In this document: positions 23,201 to 35,400 of the stretch, piece after piece
Layout: each line of letters starts with the position of its first letter
Position numbering within the stretch: position 1 is the stretch's first letter
Source of the DNA: Plasmodium coatneyi
Taxonomy: Eukaryota > Apicomplexa > Aconoidasida > Haemosporida > Plasmodiidae
DNA: 64,000 nt
NCBI RefSeq assembly: GCF_001680005.1
Contig: NC_033567.1
Span: forward strand, 3,162,001-3,226,000
Reading direction: 5' to 3'
Made by a program: the position numbers and the translations under genes
Notes under the pieces: model-generated
Seen by the model: the letters and a program-made list of their open reading frames with translations, nothing else
Database searches by the model: none
What the model was told of the DNA's origin: nothing

Positions 23201-24592
23201 GTACTTCCACACTTCATGCAAATATTTTTTTTTCTTCTCCCTTTTCGGTTCTGTTTTCATCTCCTCGCTTAGATACTTCTGTATGTCCTTCAGTATGTAA
23301 TTTCCATACGTACATTCGATCTCCTTTTGTGATTTATTTTTCCTCCTTTCGTTTCGCACAAATTGGAGGAAGTTGTCTTCTATGCATGGTTTGTCGGGGG
23401 AATGACCCTTTCTCGGGGTAGACGCCTGGAAGGTGCTGTTTCTTTCCTCCATCGGTGCATCTGATGGGTGCTCATTTGGGGCAGATTCCATAGAATGGAT
23501 GTTATCCTGATGTGTACATATCTTGTTGGGGTTGCCCCCGTCCAAAGCAGACGCACCAACGTTACTATGCGTTGCAGGTATCCCACCGCTCTCCCCCTGG
23601 GGGACAGTCACCTCTTGTCTCAAGAAGGCGTTTACTTCTCTTTCCTCTTCCGAGTCGCTTAGACAACTTAGACTCTTTTCACTGCTCACACTTCCACTGT
23701 TGTCTGATAGAAACGCATCTTCTACTTTGTTTCCTCCTTTTTTTTTCTTCCTCACTTTTACCAGTTTTTTTTTAACCAGCAATTTGTTGCTACTGTCGTA
23801 GTCGTCCAAGTAGATGGTGGGTACCTCCACATGTTTAAAAAGGGGCGTCTTAAAGTACCTCCTTCTGAATGGCACTCTGTTATGGAGGTCCTTCTTCTTC
23901 TTCCCCTCAGGGGGGGATATTTTAAATATATTTTTTCCCCCCCTTTTTCTGCTCCTATGGTAGGTTCGAAAAAACTTGGGCGAAAAGGAAAACACCGGCA
24001 AGGAGTGATAAGAAAGGACAATTTTCAGTATCTTAAAAATCCGCTTGTGGTATTTCTTCACGTAAATGCGAGAAAATAAAATTTTTATATAACTGTCTTT
24101 TGAAAATGCATCGAAGAAGTTGGCCCTGGTGAGCTGAAGCAGCGCAGGGGAGGCAAGGGGGACATCCCCCCCATGGAAATAATCATTGCAGACGTTTTGT
24201 GCGTCTTTTCTCTTCAGTTCGTCCAAAATCTTTAACTTAAAAATGAGGGAACAAAAATTGTTGGGCAGATTTAAAATGTACTTGTAAAAATTTCGGTATA
24301 TTCTGAGGTTGTTACTTCGCAGGCATTTCAAATAATTGTGTAGGTAAGGGTAGTAGAGCAGTAGGAAGGTGATGTAACCCTTGCAGTAGTAGAAGCAGGT
24401 TTCAAGAGAGCACTTATTTTCGTAGCTCACGTCATTTATCATGTCCCTATAGTCACTTTTTAAAATGTAACAGATATAATTTATTTTGCTATTAATAATA
24501 TTTAGTATTAATATGTTATCTTTTTTTTTTTTTTTCATTTTGTCCAGTTCCAACTCGAACCTGATATTTCTTTTCTCCTTTGTGATCTTCAT
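20207..24592 (-). CDS. HDA1: Class II-type histone deacetylase with ankyrin repeats
   Basis: Single-exon ORF of 1,461 residues. An N-terminal region is followed by ankyrin-like helices around residues 468-530 (NTLIHKACLVSNAKIIFLLL, then ELPVHCTLYNCDAYLFLLLL). The deacetylase domain covers roughly residues 830-1290. Catalytic motifs are visible: RPPGHH near residue 1035, GFCLLNNIAIG, DFDIHHGNGTEQ near 1089 (metal Asp and His), FYPGTGND, SAGFDGH near 1197 (second metal Asp) and LEGGYN. The class I/II tyrosine position is taken by the EGGYN tyrosine. It should be a zinc-dependent lysine deacetylase acting on chromatin. Ankyrin plus HDAC in one chain is characteristic of apicomplexan and plant relatives. 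The linkers are long, charged and Asn/Lys-rich, including poly-Lys. The name HDA1 is from memory of the P. falciparum chromosome 14 gene. Confidence 0.9.
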   Translation of the reverse strand: MKITKEKRNIRFELELDKMKKKKKDNILILNIINSKINYICYILKSDYRDMINDVSYENKCSLETCFYYCKGYITFLLLYYPYLHNYLKCLRSNNLRIYRNFYKYILNLPNNFCSLIFKLKILDELKRKDAQNVCNDYFHGGDVPLASPALLQLTRANFFDAFSKDSYIKILFSRIYVKKYHKRIFKILKIVLSYHSLPVFSFSPKFFRTYHRSRKRGGKNIFKISPPEGKKKKDLHNRVPFRRRYFKTPLFKHVEVPTIYLDDYDSSNKLLVKKKLVKVRKKKKGGNKVEDAFLSDNSGSVSSEKSLSCLSDSEEEREVNAFLRQEVTVPQGESGGIPATHSNVGASALDGGNPNKICTHQDNIHSMESAPNEHPSDAPMEERNSTFQASTPRKGHSPDKPCIEDNFLQFVRNERRKNKSQKEIECTYGNYILKDIQKYLSEEMKTEPKREKKKKYLHEVWKYKIDFDQTDDNKNTLIHKACLVSNAKIIFLLLRLNVNLMLYNDKCELPVHCTLYNCDAYLFLLLLHNTVEYLFFFYLSAYGGGGRREGRSPKVGDAKQDDPTLKRELEEEKEAQVKQTTVNQDNTKVTHAKQTPEECPTGKTKKRRIKYIKDGFFYNKKINTVFVTAVVKLYLSIMVKIIELGNFEFLKILYNYNKKIFCYILHRRDMCYFLCSFASMYNCMNVFVRHCDGILRCDECVGVSKKRKNDEAVQGGEHTFTVRKNRHGEGTTQVEGAHNVEVVHHVDSGQIALEPNRRVRCFPVKKRIDRRNGVEIFYSNQCSKHIFVPEPSDHPYVRNKIKTNIPENSSRLDVLISDKHGILKLNTFVNFKLKKVERKATANDILRVHDISYLKMLLRRIKRCNLNEYDDVSAFDNFLENTKKNKKNYLALSSDDLNGSASFAVSDHMDVLKRSEILSGVCEEGASKFMEGSNVDALCGNNTNMEEREVEMQKQSPNADMKENPGGGAQSKKWNSANSGKEKVDKLILLDNDTFVNKHSFNCALNASGVVLKAVDYIHRKRKKKKKIFCVVRPPGHHLGTYGAAQFNLTDEDRAAGSQGFCLLNNIAIGMSYAKYKYEKFKRIAVIDFDIHHGNGTEQIIRNLGLKKIRINEYVDIYSWKGWKDKDDRKNVFFSSIHAFDGYFYPGTGNDTVELEPYIINVTLKKNMNEQNFLELFHDNILIHLFHFRPNLLFLSAGFDGHKLDFVNNGFVKKNTSTYFHMTNLILSLQNELRFPIISVLEGGYNTSNDMASVFSLSVLEHLLSFYYNDAVFVGGHRKGHFAEYAGMANQVNRNPVTTTTTTKQCTKRGILKFPHICVGKRKMDAMFKKYFTLFKEKTRETENLNLTKCVRDYENYLKQFDEKENGVKKKVNSFLSKHRRYFDSLLYQRRASHFCNLGQISLPFEEYFYRVMRHFKIFLEGSEVAKMGGRELSANSREFFSLLNNPSDLPDLHAADIQR

Positions 24593-25238
24593 TTTGGTTA
24601 CTCGGGGAGAAGGGCGGTGAAAAATACTACTTATGGGGGGGAAGAAGCTGCTGCTCTTTATCTACACATTTGTATACAGGTGGGTTGAAACCTTGGGGGT
24701 GAGATATAGGACGGCATCACATGTGCCCCTATAATGTTAGCGTGGATGAAGTGGAATACGCATAACCAGGTTGTGCTAAGACAGGTGTGGATCTACCCTT
24801 GCGTGGACTTTACTGCATGCGTTTTCTACCATTGGTGGTGTTTACGCGGACGCACAAGGAAGCTAAACCGTCGTGGGCTAATCGGATATAAGCCAACCTT
24901 CCCCTGTTGTCCGATGGCGCAACGAGGATCACGCGAAGACCAAGCCGCATACAACGAAGGGTAGACCAACAAAGCGACGTGAATGACAGAGAAGAACTGT
25001 TTTCCCGACGATAAACAAAAAAAAAAAAAAAAAAAAAAAAGGCGCTGCTTATAACGATAAGCCACAAAAATTACCAACGAAAAGAAGGGTAATTTATTTA
25101 AAACCCCCTTTAAGCAAAAAATAAAGAAATAATAAAATAACAGAAAATTTACAAAAAGAGTAAAAATAAGAAAAGAAAGGATTCCCTAAATGTAAGCACT
25201 CTAAATGGCAATTTTTTCATTCTCGCGAGAGTGGCAGG

Positions 25239-25272
<34 letters not shown>

Positions 25273-26113
25273 AAAACACTAAACAAAGCGGTAGGTAGGC
25301 GTAGCAAAGTGCTATGCAATAATTTATACATAACAAATACATGCATAATGTTTCCAGTCCCGTTGCCGTTCATTCGTTCATTCATTTGAATCTTCGTCCT
25401 GAAAAATTGGTAAATTTTTCCCATTTTAACTGAAGAAGAAGAAATGAAAAAGAATGGCAGAGGGGCACAATCAAACAGTACTGATGATATCCCCCCGTTT
25501 GAGTATTCATTGCTACATATTGGAGTTTACTCGAAACGGGAAAAAAAAAAAAAAATGACAACAATGCATATGTATAGTATACCCAAACTGTGAGGGGGAA
25601 GGCGCCTTAGTTTGTAAATAAGCGCGCCCATATGTACGTGCACACGTACGATAATCTATATTGTGCCTCTTTTACCTTATTTTATTTTTATCTCACTAAG
25701 GAAACGTATTTTCTTCCTTTCATGTTCATTTTTCCCCCCCATGCTTCCTAAATTCCGCTTGGGAAGAACCAAAGTTGTGTAGTCCCCCGTTAACCAACTG
25801 GACATTGCCCTTTTGCATACAACACGTAAGAGTCACTTTCAAGCCGTTGTTTGTTCCAAGGTGTACATCGTCCAGCTAACACAACGGGCTTTGTAAGTAG
25901 GAGGGGGGCTACCAACTTATGCAAAGTCATACCTTTGTCTCCTTTGAGATGTGCTCCACCAGCGAAAGGACAAGTGGTGAGACAACGAGAAAGCACAGGG
26001 TGTATAGTGACCCCTCAAGGGATACTACGTTAAGGGCATTATCCAACATTAGCAAATAACCATCCTCAGTAAAAAGTAACTTCCACCACTTTGTAACGAC
26101 CACCCTGTGCAAA
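24593..26113. other. Divergent promoter region, HDA1 / Yip1
   Basis: About 1.5 kb between two divergent genes. It contains three long A runs: about 25017-25040, 25239-25270 (about 32 A) and 25541-25554. No gene-like frame is seen. Such poly(dA:dT) tracts are typical of Plasmodium intergenic DNA and often mark nucleosome-poor promoters. Confidence 0.5.
25239..25270. repeat. Poly-A tract, about 32 A
   Basis: A long homopolymer in the divergent HDA1/Yip1 promoter region. Confidence 0.9.
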
Positions 26114-27915
26114 ATGAACTATTACAACCAGAAAATCATAAACCGTGGAAATAATCGAAATGATGAAGACCCCAGTTTTGGGGCCAACGAAAGTAACCTG
26201 AACAACCTAGGCAACGTCACAAACCCATATGTGAGTAAAAAAATATATGAAGGTGGCTACAACAAGCCAAGCAACAATGTGATCCCAAGTGCCCCCTTTG
26301 AAAATAACTTCCAGCAAAGTAGTGTGGCACCAAAAGGATTCAACTTCACACAAAATAGCGGAAGCGGCCGCGGCAACATCCATCACAACCACCAACAGAA
26401 CAACGTGGTGACGAGCCCATTTAACAACCCGCCAAATGCTAACCACGATGTGGGCACAAGCGGGGAATCCTTTTTTGGAAATTTTATCTCAGCAAATAAA
26501 AATAAATTAAAAGAAAACGTACCTAAAAGGGAAGAGGAAGATGAAGAGGAGGAAGAAGAACTGCCCCTACTGGAAGAATTAGGAATTAATTTCGATTTAA
26601 TTTCGAAAAGGATGAAATCTGTTTTTATGTTCTACAAGTAAGAAGTGCACCTGATGGTGTAACCCTCCATAACGGTTCGCCCGTCTAATAAGTGTGCACA
26701 TAAATAGGGGAAAGAGAGTCACATCACACATTTCGGAGGGGTCTTTCCAAAATGGCTCCAAATTATACGCATTCTACATGTGTGCATTTGCTAATTACCT
26801 CATTATGCACTTATGTCACCCCCCCCCTAGAATCGATGACACGTTATTCGAAAATTCAGATTTATCCGGGCCGCTAATCATTGTCCTCGCTTTGGGGTTC
26901 ATACTGCTACTGGTAAGAAGCGCACCATTCTGCTCACTAAATAATAATTAACCCGTTGGCGTACCAAAAAAATCGCACCCTCCTCCCCTCTCTGCAGGCC
27001 GGAAAAGCCTCCTTCAGTTACATCTACCTGATCGGAATTGTCAGCAGCCTGAGCATATATCTTCTTCTTAACATGATGAGCCAGGTGGGGGAAAAAAAAA
27101 AAAAAAAAAAAATGTATGAAGTGCTTCCCCCATGTGTGATTTCGTAAAAGTGGTGCACACTTGTACATGTGCCAGAAAAAAAAAAGCCATTTCCCCGTTT
27201 TTATTATGATTATTTGTTTAATTTCTTTTCCCTTTTGGAACCCCTTCACTTCAGAGTCTAACACTGGACCTGTACCGCACGATAAGCATGCTGGGCTACG
27301 CACTGCTTCCGCTGGTCATTTTGTCCTTCATTTCAATAATTATCAATTTGAGGTAACGGGAAAATTTCCTCGTGGGTTGGCAGCACGGGTGAAAGGCCCA
27401 TGGGTTAATTACACGAAAACAAAAAAAAAAAAAAAAAGACCTCAATGGTGCCTCGGCAATGCGCACACAAGTACCAAAAATGTTGCACACACAGTGCACA
27501 AAAAAAAAGGAAAAATTTTGCCACGTTGGCAAATTACGCTTTGTTTTCATTCTGCAGGTCGAAGAAGGGATACACCATCTCCTTTTGTTGTATATCCTGG
27601 TCGGCCCTCACAGCGTCGCGCTTTTTCGAAGTGGTACGGAAAAAAAAAAAATAAATAAAATAATCACCGCTGGCATGTGTATGCTGCATCGGTGAAGTGG
27701 CGTAGTACATGCCCACCTTTGCTACGAAAACATACATGTGCAATTTGTGTGCATTTTTAACTCCCCCTTCATGTGTATATATATATATATTGCCAAATGT
27801 GTTTTTTCTTTTCGCCCCGTCTCCGTAGGCTCTCCGGATGAACAGCCAACGATACCTTGTGGCCTATCCGATATTCCTTCTCTACTCCTGCTTTGCGTTA
27901 ATTATAATTTTTTAG
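26114..27915 (+). CDS. Yip1-family (YIPF5-like) Golgi/ER membrane protein, 6 exons
   Basis: Exons 26114-26637, 26831-26912, 26998-27084, 27255-27352, 27558-27633 and 27829-27915 close in frame: 954 nt, 317 residues. An N-terminal cytosolic region is rich in Asn, Gly and Pro and contains an acidic run (EEEDEEEEEELP) before LLEELGINFDLI, a conserved segment of Yip1 proteins. The C-terminal half has five membrane spans with the family hallmarks DLSGPLIIVLAL (DLYGP-like) and GYALLPLVIL. Yip1 proteins bind Rab GTPases and shape ER-to-Golgi vesicle traffic. The downstream coding end is unusual: its last 18 bases lie antisense to the last codons of the ISY1 gene. Confidence 0.92.
27898..27915. other. 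18-bp antisense overlap of two coding ends
   Basis: The last six codons of the Yip1 gene (ending TAG at 27913-27915) and of ISY1 (ending TAA at 27900-27898 on the minus strand) share the same 18 bases. Each mRNA's 3' UTR must therefore run through the other gene's coding sequence. Confidence 0.9.
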
Positions 27916-29055
27916 TGATCTCATCCTTTTTAATGTTTTTAAATCGTTTTTTTCGAGTCGATCCTGCATTTTCAATTCTTCCTTCAGTAGCATTTCATTC
28001 TGATCATCACAATAACCGAAGTAGTGAATATTTACATACTTATCGAAAAATCTGTTTTCTTTTTTTTTTTTTAAAATAAACTTTTTCCGATCATCGCTTT
28101 CTTTTAATAGTAGTTCCTTTACGCCCTTCAAGTTTTTCGCCGCCCCGAAGTACTTGTAGTTGTTGTTTCCCTTCAGTTCGCTGCCTGCGGGGTGGAAATG
28201 CAGAAAAAGGTATTAAAAGGAGAAACATATGCTGCGTGAGGGGAAAACACCACAAATGAGCAAACGAAGGGGCACACTAGCCAAACGTGCAAACTTACAG
28301 TGCGCGTTGATCAGCGTGTTCGACTCCGTTTGGTAATCCGGTCCACCGAGCTGAAAAAAAGTGGAAAAAAAGCAGTAATGCAACATTATGTGGGGTGTCA
28401 AATTGGGCGTTTTAAAAGCGCGCTAAGTTGAACGATAAGTGGGGCCATAAGTGACGTGTTGTATTGCCATAAGAAGCGCTTCCATATGGAGATCGTAATC
28501 ATTCTGTCCACATTTTTCTAGGCTCCCCGCGTCACTCACGCGACGGTGCAATGGTTGGTAGTGCCTTCCTTACCTCTATTATCCGAATTTCCCACTTATT
28601 TTTTATAGATATTAATTTATTTATCTGGTCGTTCAGCTCCCTTATATGCTGGTCGCTCAAACTGTAGTTTTGGATCTCTTTTATTTTGTTGCATATTTCT
28701 TTGATGATATGTCTGCGGCTGGGGAGGAGACAAAAAAAAAAAAAAAAAAAAAAAAGGGAACACACGTGGGTACCTACGTCAAGGTGTATATTTATTTCCG
28801 CGCAGGGAGGGCAAAGACACGCAGCGAATTAAATACAGCGATGGAGGCATATTTGTGAGGGGGAAAAAAAAGGCATAACAATGCGCTTCCTTTCCGCTTC
28901 TCTCCCTTTTTTGCTTACCACGACACAGCGGTCTCCAAATCTTCCACTTCATTAACCCTCTTGGGAATTTTAAAAAAACTTTTCTGTTCACTGAGCTCCT
29001 TGGCCTTCAGCCACTGGTTCAGCATCGACCTCCCCTTTTCAACGTTCCGCGCCAT
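27898..29055 (-). CDS. ISY1: Pre-mRNA splicing factor ISY1 homologue, 4 exons
   Basis: Exons on the minus strand 29055-28919, 28718-28574, 28350-28299 and 28184-27898 give 206 residues, in frame throughout. The protein starts MARNVEKGRSMLNQWL and contains RRHIIKEICNKIKEIQ, RELNDQINKLISIKNKWE, LGGPDYQ and NNYKYFGAAKNLKGVKELL, all co-linear with eukaryotic ISY1. ISY1 is a component of the spliceosome Prp19-associated (NTC) complex and acts around the first catalytic step. Human ISY1 is longer, with an acidic C-terminal tail; here the protein ends soon after the YFGYCDDQNE segment, so the parasite form is a compact core. At the exon 1/2 junction the usual Trp before the RR pair appears as Cys in my splice model. 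Confidence 0.93.
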
Positions 29056-29469
29056 TTTGCTTTCCCCCCAAATGTTATAGCGGTTTCTGTGAAGCCGTCA
29101 ATTTGGAAAGTCGTCAAATTGCAGAACAGCCGAGCTGCTCCCCCCACGGATGAGGAGGAAGAAGCTCCACAAAAGGGGACGAAAATTCACTGCTGTAATT
29201 TTACCCAAGGGCTGAAGGCGTCCTCCCTTTTGGAATTCCACTCCTGATAACTTTACCCCCTTTTTAATTTACCTTCAGGGGAATGCGAAGCAAGGTCGTA
29301 TACTAAAAGCGATAAACAAAAAAGGGCAGAAAAAAAAAAAATGGTTGTCAAAACGTGAACAAAAAATACTACAAATTGTGAGAAAAAAAAAAAAAAAAAA
29401 GGCCATTGCAAATGCCACTGCAAATGCAACAGCCAGTGCCGCAGTTGTGCGAAGAAAAAAAATAGTGCA
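29056..29469. other. Short divergent promoter region, ISY1 / calpain-like gene
   Basis: Only about 414 bp separate two divergent start codons, so the promoter elements are probably shared. A runs occur at about 29330-29341 and 29382-29400. A short GC-richer stretch at 29403-29450 repeats cca(t/c)tgcaaatg-like units. Confidence 0.5.
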
Positions 29470-32400
29470 ATGGAGGACACCCTTCTGAAGCACAGAATTG
29501 TAGATTTCCGGGGCAATAAAAATGCGCTTGACTTGTGGAAAAAATACGTAACTGAGGAGGTGCTACGGGATCCCTCTCTGGGGAGGACGGGCAAAGGGCG
29601 CGCCAAAAGGGAAGCCAAACGGGTCGACACTTGGTTAAAAATGTGCGGCCAAAAAGTGCACCACTGGAAAGATCCAAATTACTTTCCCGAATGTCAATCA
29701 GAGGAGGTACGACCGGATGATGGCAGACAGTGTGGTGAAGGCGAAGAGGGGAAGAACGACACGCTAATGACGGAAAAGAACAAATGCCGCAACAACAGGC
29801 CTGATGACTTGGTATACCCCCCTGATCAAGGAAAGAAGAAAAAAAAGAAAAAAGAAGAAAAAGCGCTGTTATTACGCGAGAAGATGAACTACATAGAGGG
29901 GTTCTTAAAGCAACTGGAAAAACTGGACCAAGACACGGAACAACATTTTAAAAAGCACCAAAATGATAAAGGAGGAGAAACACATGGACAGTGCATAGTG
30001 ACGTATCAAAATTATGAATGCCGAAATGCAGACGTGACGTATAAGGAGGAAGTGGATTTTTTCAGATTTTTTTACTCCTCTGTGTGCTTAATAAAAGAGA
30101 ATAAAGCCCTCATACCTAGGGGGAATTATTTGTACGAGTTGATACATCCACAAACGAGTTCCTCCTTTCCAGTCCCAAACAAATTGAGCTACTATTTTGT
30201 TAAATTATATATAAATAATAAATGGCGTTTAGTTTTTGTGCACTTAACCCTGCCATACGATGAGAAGAATCAAATTTTGTCCTGCCATTCTGTCGATGAG
30301 AAAGAGTTATGGTCACATATTCTTATGGAAGCTTTGCTAACTTGCTTTAGAATTTTTCACCTACCCGATTATCATTATTACCTTCTTGAGATGTTAACGG
30401 GGCTGAAATGTATAAACAAGTCACACGACTTTATCCCCTTCGGAAACCACCTACGGGCGGAAAAATGTTTTTTCATCCCCTGTGCGGTGCTCCTTGGAAG
30501 GGGAAGTGTCAATTCTTGTGACCATGCTGAGGTGGTTACTTCACCCCTCTACTTACATGATGAACAAAACGCTGACCATTCGGAGGAAACAACCAACGAA
30601 GTGCACACTGGGAAGAGAAAGGAAGACACGAGAGCAAACCTATGTGTTGTTCCAAATAGCAGCTTCTCTTCCAGCGGAACCTTGAAGAGCTCCCCCCCTC
30701 ATGAGGATCACCCGCCTGAGCGCTTCTTCTTCCTCATCTGCTCAGTCGAAAAAGATTATATAAAAATAAAATGCGAAAATGTGAAGCCTCGCCATTGTAC
30801 ACCCTACTCAGACTACCAACAGTCTGTGCTTAAAGCAAAGAAGGATGTTTTCCCCAAAGGGTATGCTTACATCAACGATAGGGGAAACATCCGAATTAAA
30901 GACACAGAATTGGTTCCAGTAAATACACAGACTCCCCCGAATGGTAATCCCGAACGGGGAAATGAAGAAAACCAGGAGACAGATAAAAGTCTGAACGCAC
31001 GTGACAGAAGCAGGGAACCCCAAACAGACAGTTGCAAGGATGCCAATTGTGACACACATGACATTACCGTGAATGAGGATAACACACAACAGGTGCTCCA
31101 GCTAATTAGGAAAATTTTAGGAGACGGTAAGAATAGCACCAAGCGTGGCAAAACGGTCAGCGAAGAATCGGATGGCAGACTCCCCCGAATGGGTACCTCC
31201 AAGTCGGGCAAAAAGGTAATTCCTGCACGTTGTGCATATTTAGATAGAACCAACCAGTGTAAATGTGTGTCAGGCAGGGAGTTCGTTTTGACGAACGTAT
31301 ATTAATGCGTGCGTAATACTAAACAGTTGCAAAGTCGTAGTGAGCACCCTCCGCAGTTAGTTCATTTTGCAGTTAACGCAGTACGGTGACCCTACCGAAT
31401 CGTCCATTTTGTGCAATGATGCACCACCAACCGGATGTGCAACAAAAGGGGACCCACATCGGCACGCCTACACACGTGTATACGCGTGCACCCTGGCAGA
31501 ACGCCCAGAAGGACCTCGACAAATGGCTGGACGAAGGCGAACTGGAGAGACTTACCCAAACAATCAACGTGAACTACACATGCCAATATTTAATAAAAAC
31601 AAATGGTAACTTCTTAGCCAAAGGGGAAACGATTTTTTTCCTTGTGAACAGAAGCCACTTCGAAGTTGTGTCCACCAACAGGTATGCTAAAAATAGGACT
31701 GCTAAAATGGAGGGGACTCAAAAAAATCATAATAAGGCCAAACTGAAGAATAAAGACAGCAATCGTGACGCTGTGTCAAGTGCTTCTAACGCCACACAGG
31801 AGGAGAACTTCCCATACCTTTTTCTCATTTGTTCTGTCTGCATCAATCGGGGAGGAAGCAACTTTGAAATGTCACCCCTTTTGGGCGATTTTAAAACGCA
31901 AAATGGGCCAAGTGGCAGCAATCATACCAATTCGAATGATGCACTTGTAGGGCGAAGTGAGGAAGCTTCATCTGACGGGCTGCACGAATTTTGTTTTTCT
32001 TTTTTTTCCTGCAAAGTTGGAAGGAGGAAAAGGTGCAAGGAAAAACGGCCTACCTTCACCCACGCTGACAACCACCAAGGGGGACTTCTCACCTTTTTGA
32101 CATCAAAACTGGGCAATGTCCCAGAAGGAGTTGTCACGAATCCAAATAGCTGCTGTGGTGATGATAACTCCGGTCTGCACTCAGAGGAAAAACACGCGGT
32201 GCTCTCCCCCAGGGACATCCTAAATTGCGAGTGCTTCGTCAGGAAAATAGGCGAAGAGAGGCTCACACGAAATGAGGATGCAAAAGGGGGGGATAAAACG
32301 GACAGGAAAAGCAACCCCACCCGCGTCCTATCTCCAAACCTTTTTCTAAACAATAGTGGACACGATAAATGGAGGGACTACCACTTTGATGAAGAAATTT

Positions 32401-35400
32401 GCAAAAGGAATATACACCTAAGGGGGAACATGGAACATTTCTTCCTTGTGTATGTGAAGCGCAGCAGGAGGGGCGACTTTTCCGTGGAATGGCTCGAGGG
32501 GAACAAAAAAAACAAAACAAAAGATGGGGGAACCTCAAAACAGGTAAAAAAATCGGATGACACACAACATGGAAACAATTCGCTCCATTCAGCAAGTGAA
32601 GAAAAACTGATTAGCTGCTCCTTCATGACTGTAGAAGAATATCTTGAAAAAAAATTAAAAATGAAAATGGCGTTTTTAAGGAAGACACTGAATATAGGGG
32701 AGGAATGCCCGATGAAGGTGCTGCTAAAATATACAGTGACAGTCCCTCAAGTGAGGAACATACCTGCACAATTTTTTTACCTAATTCAGAAGGCGAATGA
32801 GTTAAGGGTTATGCCCCATTTAGACCTGTACATTTGTAACGTAACAAAATGGAAGGGAATCTCTGATGTGCAAAATGCAAAGGGAAGAAAAAAAAAAAAA
32901 AAAAAAAAATCAGAAAAATCGGGAAAAAATGAGAACAATACAGAGCAGGAAGATGAAGACGAAGACGACGAAGAAGATGATTCCCACAATGGAATGAAAA
33001 ATATTTTTTACAAAATTTCGATGGAAAATTTTATTCAGAAAATTTGCATTCCTCCATATGATAATGATGAAGTTGAGGGTAAGGACGAATGCACCTACCT
33101 CTTTCTAGTCGTGTCAAAAAAGGTGGAGAGGCTAATCGGAAAGGACCTCCATTTTGAGGTAGCCATTGCTTCCCCGTCTAGCGAGAAAGACACTTCCTCG
33201 GAAGAACACACGAAGAGAAAAAAGACAAACATACGGGTTAGCGAAGTTTCGTCCTTCTGCAAAAGTTATGCCTTCAACGACAAAGGTGAACATATTGACC
33301 TGGGCGTAAAGAATGGCTGCCACAAGGAGAACACCTCAGAAAGGATTGATCCAAAGAATGATAACCCCACAGTGGCGGAAAACTACAACGAATCGCCCCC
33401 GGTTGAAGAAAAAAAAAACAACCAAACGAAAGTTGGGATAGACGACACTCTCCACCTCAACACCTACAATTGCCAAAAGAAAATAAAACGATTTAAGGTA
33501 ATAAAAAAAATCACCATCAATAGTAAGAGTGAGAGAACATGGGGTTCCATTTACGTGGATCTGAGGAACCCACATTTATTCAAAAATTTTGTCGTCAAAA
33601 TAATAAAAGTAAAGCGGAAGAAAATCACCCATGAGAAATGTGCCAACTTGAATTTTATTACAAGCAACTGGGGAAGAGAAATTATACTAAAGAGAAGAAG
33701 GAAGAAAAACGTCTTTTTCAAACACGTAGAATTGACCACCAGCGATTCGTACCTCCTTCAGGTGGAGGTAAATATGCTTAGCGACACTGCCCAGAAGGGG
33801 TTGAGTCAGAACAGCTCACCAGTTTGTCTACCTCAAAGGGGAAACAACATAAGTGAAGCACCCTCAAAAAATTATTCACATAATCATCCAAATATCCTTT
33901 TAAACGTTTTGTTAAACTTCTCTGATGATGTTTCCCTAGAGGAAGACACCTCCAACGAGGACGTAGAAAACGAAATGAAAAAATTCTTTGACTTTGGTAA
34001 AATAAATTTGGAGAATCTAACATTGGCTGGCCAGTCTAAACATATGGACAATATTTTTTCGCTAAAAAATGACCTACTACTTCGCTATCGGGGCAATTAC
34101 GACCATATTTTTAGGCACCTCTCAAAGGCGTGTAGCGGTGACATCCCCGGCGCCTTACCTTTGGGGGAGAACTCTCACATGTGTTATAGGAAAAGCAACA
34201 AATGCACTAAGGGAACATACAGTTCGGTTAGCCCCCTCAGTAATAACAACTATGATGACCTCCTATGCACCAACAAAGCGGGTGAAAGCACCGACCTAGA
34301 ACCATCCATGAGCAATGAACACTTTTTTCAAGGTCTGTCCTCCGTTTTAAGTTTATCCAAAGAGACATTAGCCTATGTGGAGTCAAAACTTCTTCACCCA
34401 GGAAACGACAGGGTTGGAAGGAGCGACTTCGCACAGATGCTCCAGGCCGTGGGGAGTGAAACCCGTTACCTCAACTTTGCTGCGCCCGAAAACGGGGACA
34501 AACTAGACAAGTTTGACAAGTACCCATTCGCCAAGCTGCTGGATATCCCCCCGAACACAGAAAAGGAAGAAAGAAAGCGCAAGGCGGATGACCCCACGAG
34601 CAAAGAGTTTGAAGCCTCCTTCGATAGTTTCCTTTCCCTTTCCACGGACGCAAAGAAAACCATCGATGATGTGAAGGCCACCTACAATTTAAAAAACAAA
34701 GTAGACATTTTTAAAATAAAAATGGATGCAGAATTACAACTTCGGGAAAATACCTTCCATTCTCTTGGGGGTAAAATTGGAAGTAGAACCAGGTCCTTTG
34801 TTAAAAAGAATTGTGCCCTTACAGATATGACAAAAAATGGTGCATATGACCACAGGGGGAGTGAAAAAGTAACAGGCGGTCTCACCAACGGAGGGGGAAA
34901 CGTTCCAGAGGAAGACCCCATCCCAAGCTGCGATGAAAACCAAACGGATCATCATCATAATGAGGGAAAATTCTACCTTCAACGCAAAATAGACCCCCCA
35001 ATTGAAAACCTGCAGGATCTCATAAACGCCATCAAAAAAGTAAATACGTCCTACATTCAGCTAAGTGATACAAAAAATATGAAAATGGAAAACACCAAAA
35101 TGATGAGAGAAAGAAAAGCCTTCATCGAAAATGTAAAAAACAGCGTAAAGACAAAGCGCTTTAAAAACCACCCTACAGAGGAACTGAAAAATATTTATCA
35201 AAAAGGAACTGAACTAAAATTACATATTTACAACCCCGATCTGATGAGGTACATCAAGACGCACTACCTCCTTCTAGACAGACTAAATCACATGAAGGCT
35301 CTTCTTAACACCTCTAAATTTAAGAAAGTAAAAATGACCACCAATGAGAAGGAAACATTCAACGTAGAAGAAGCAGTGACAGATAAAAACCTATTCATGC

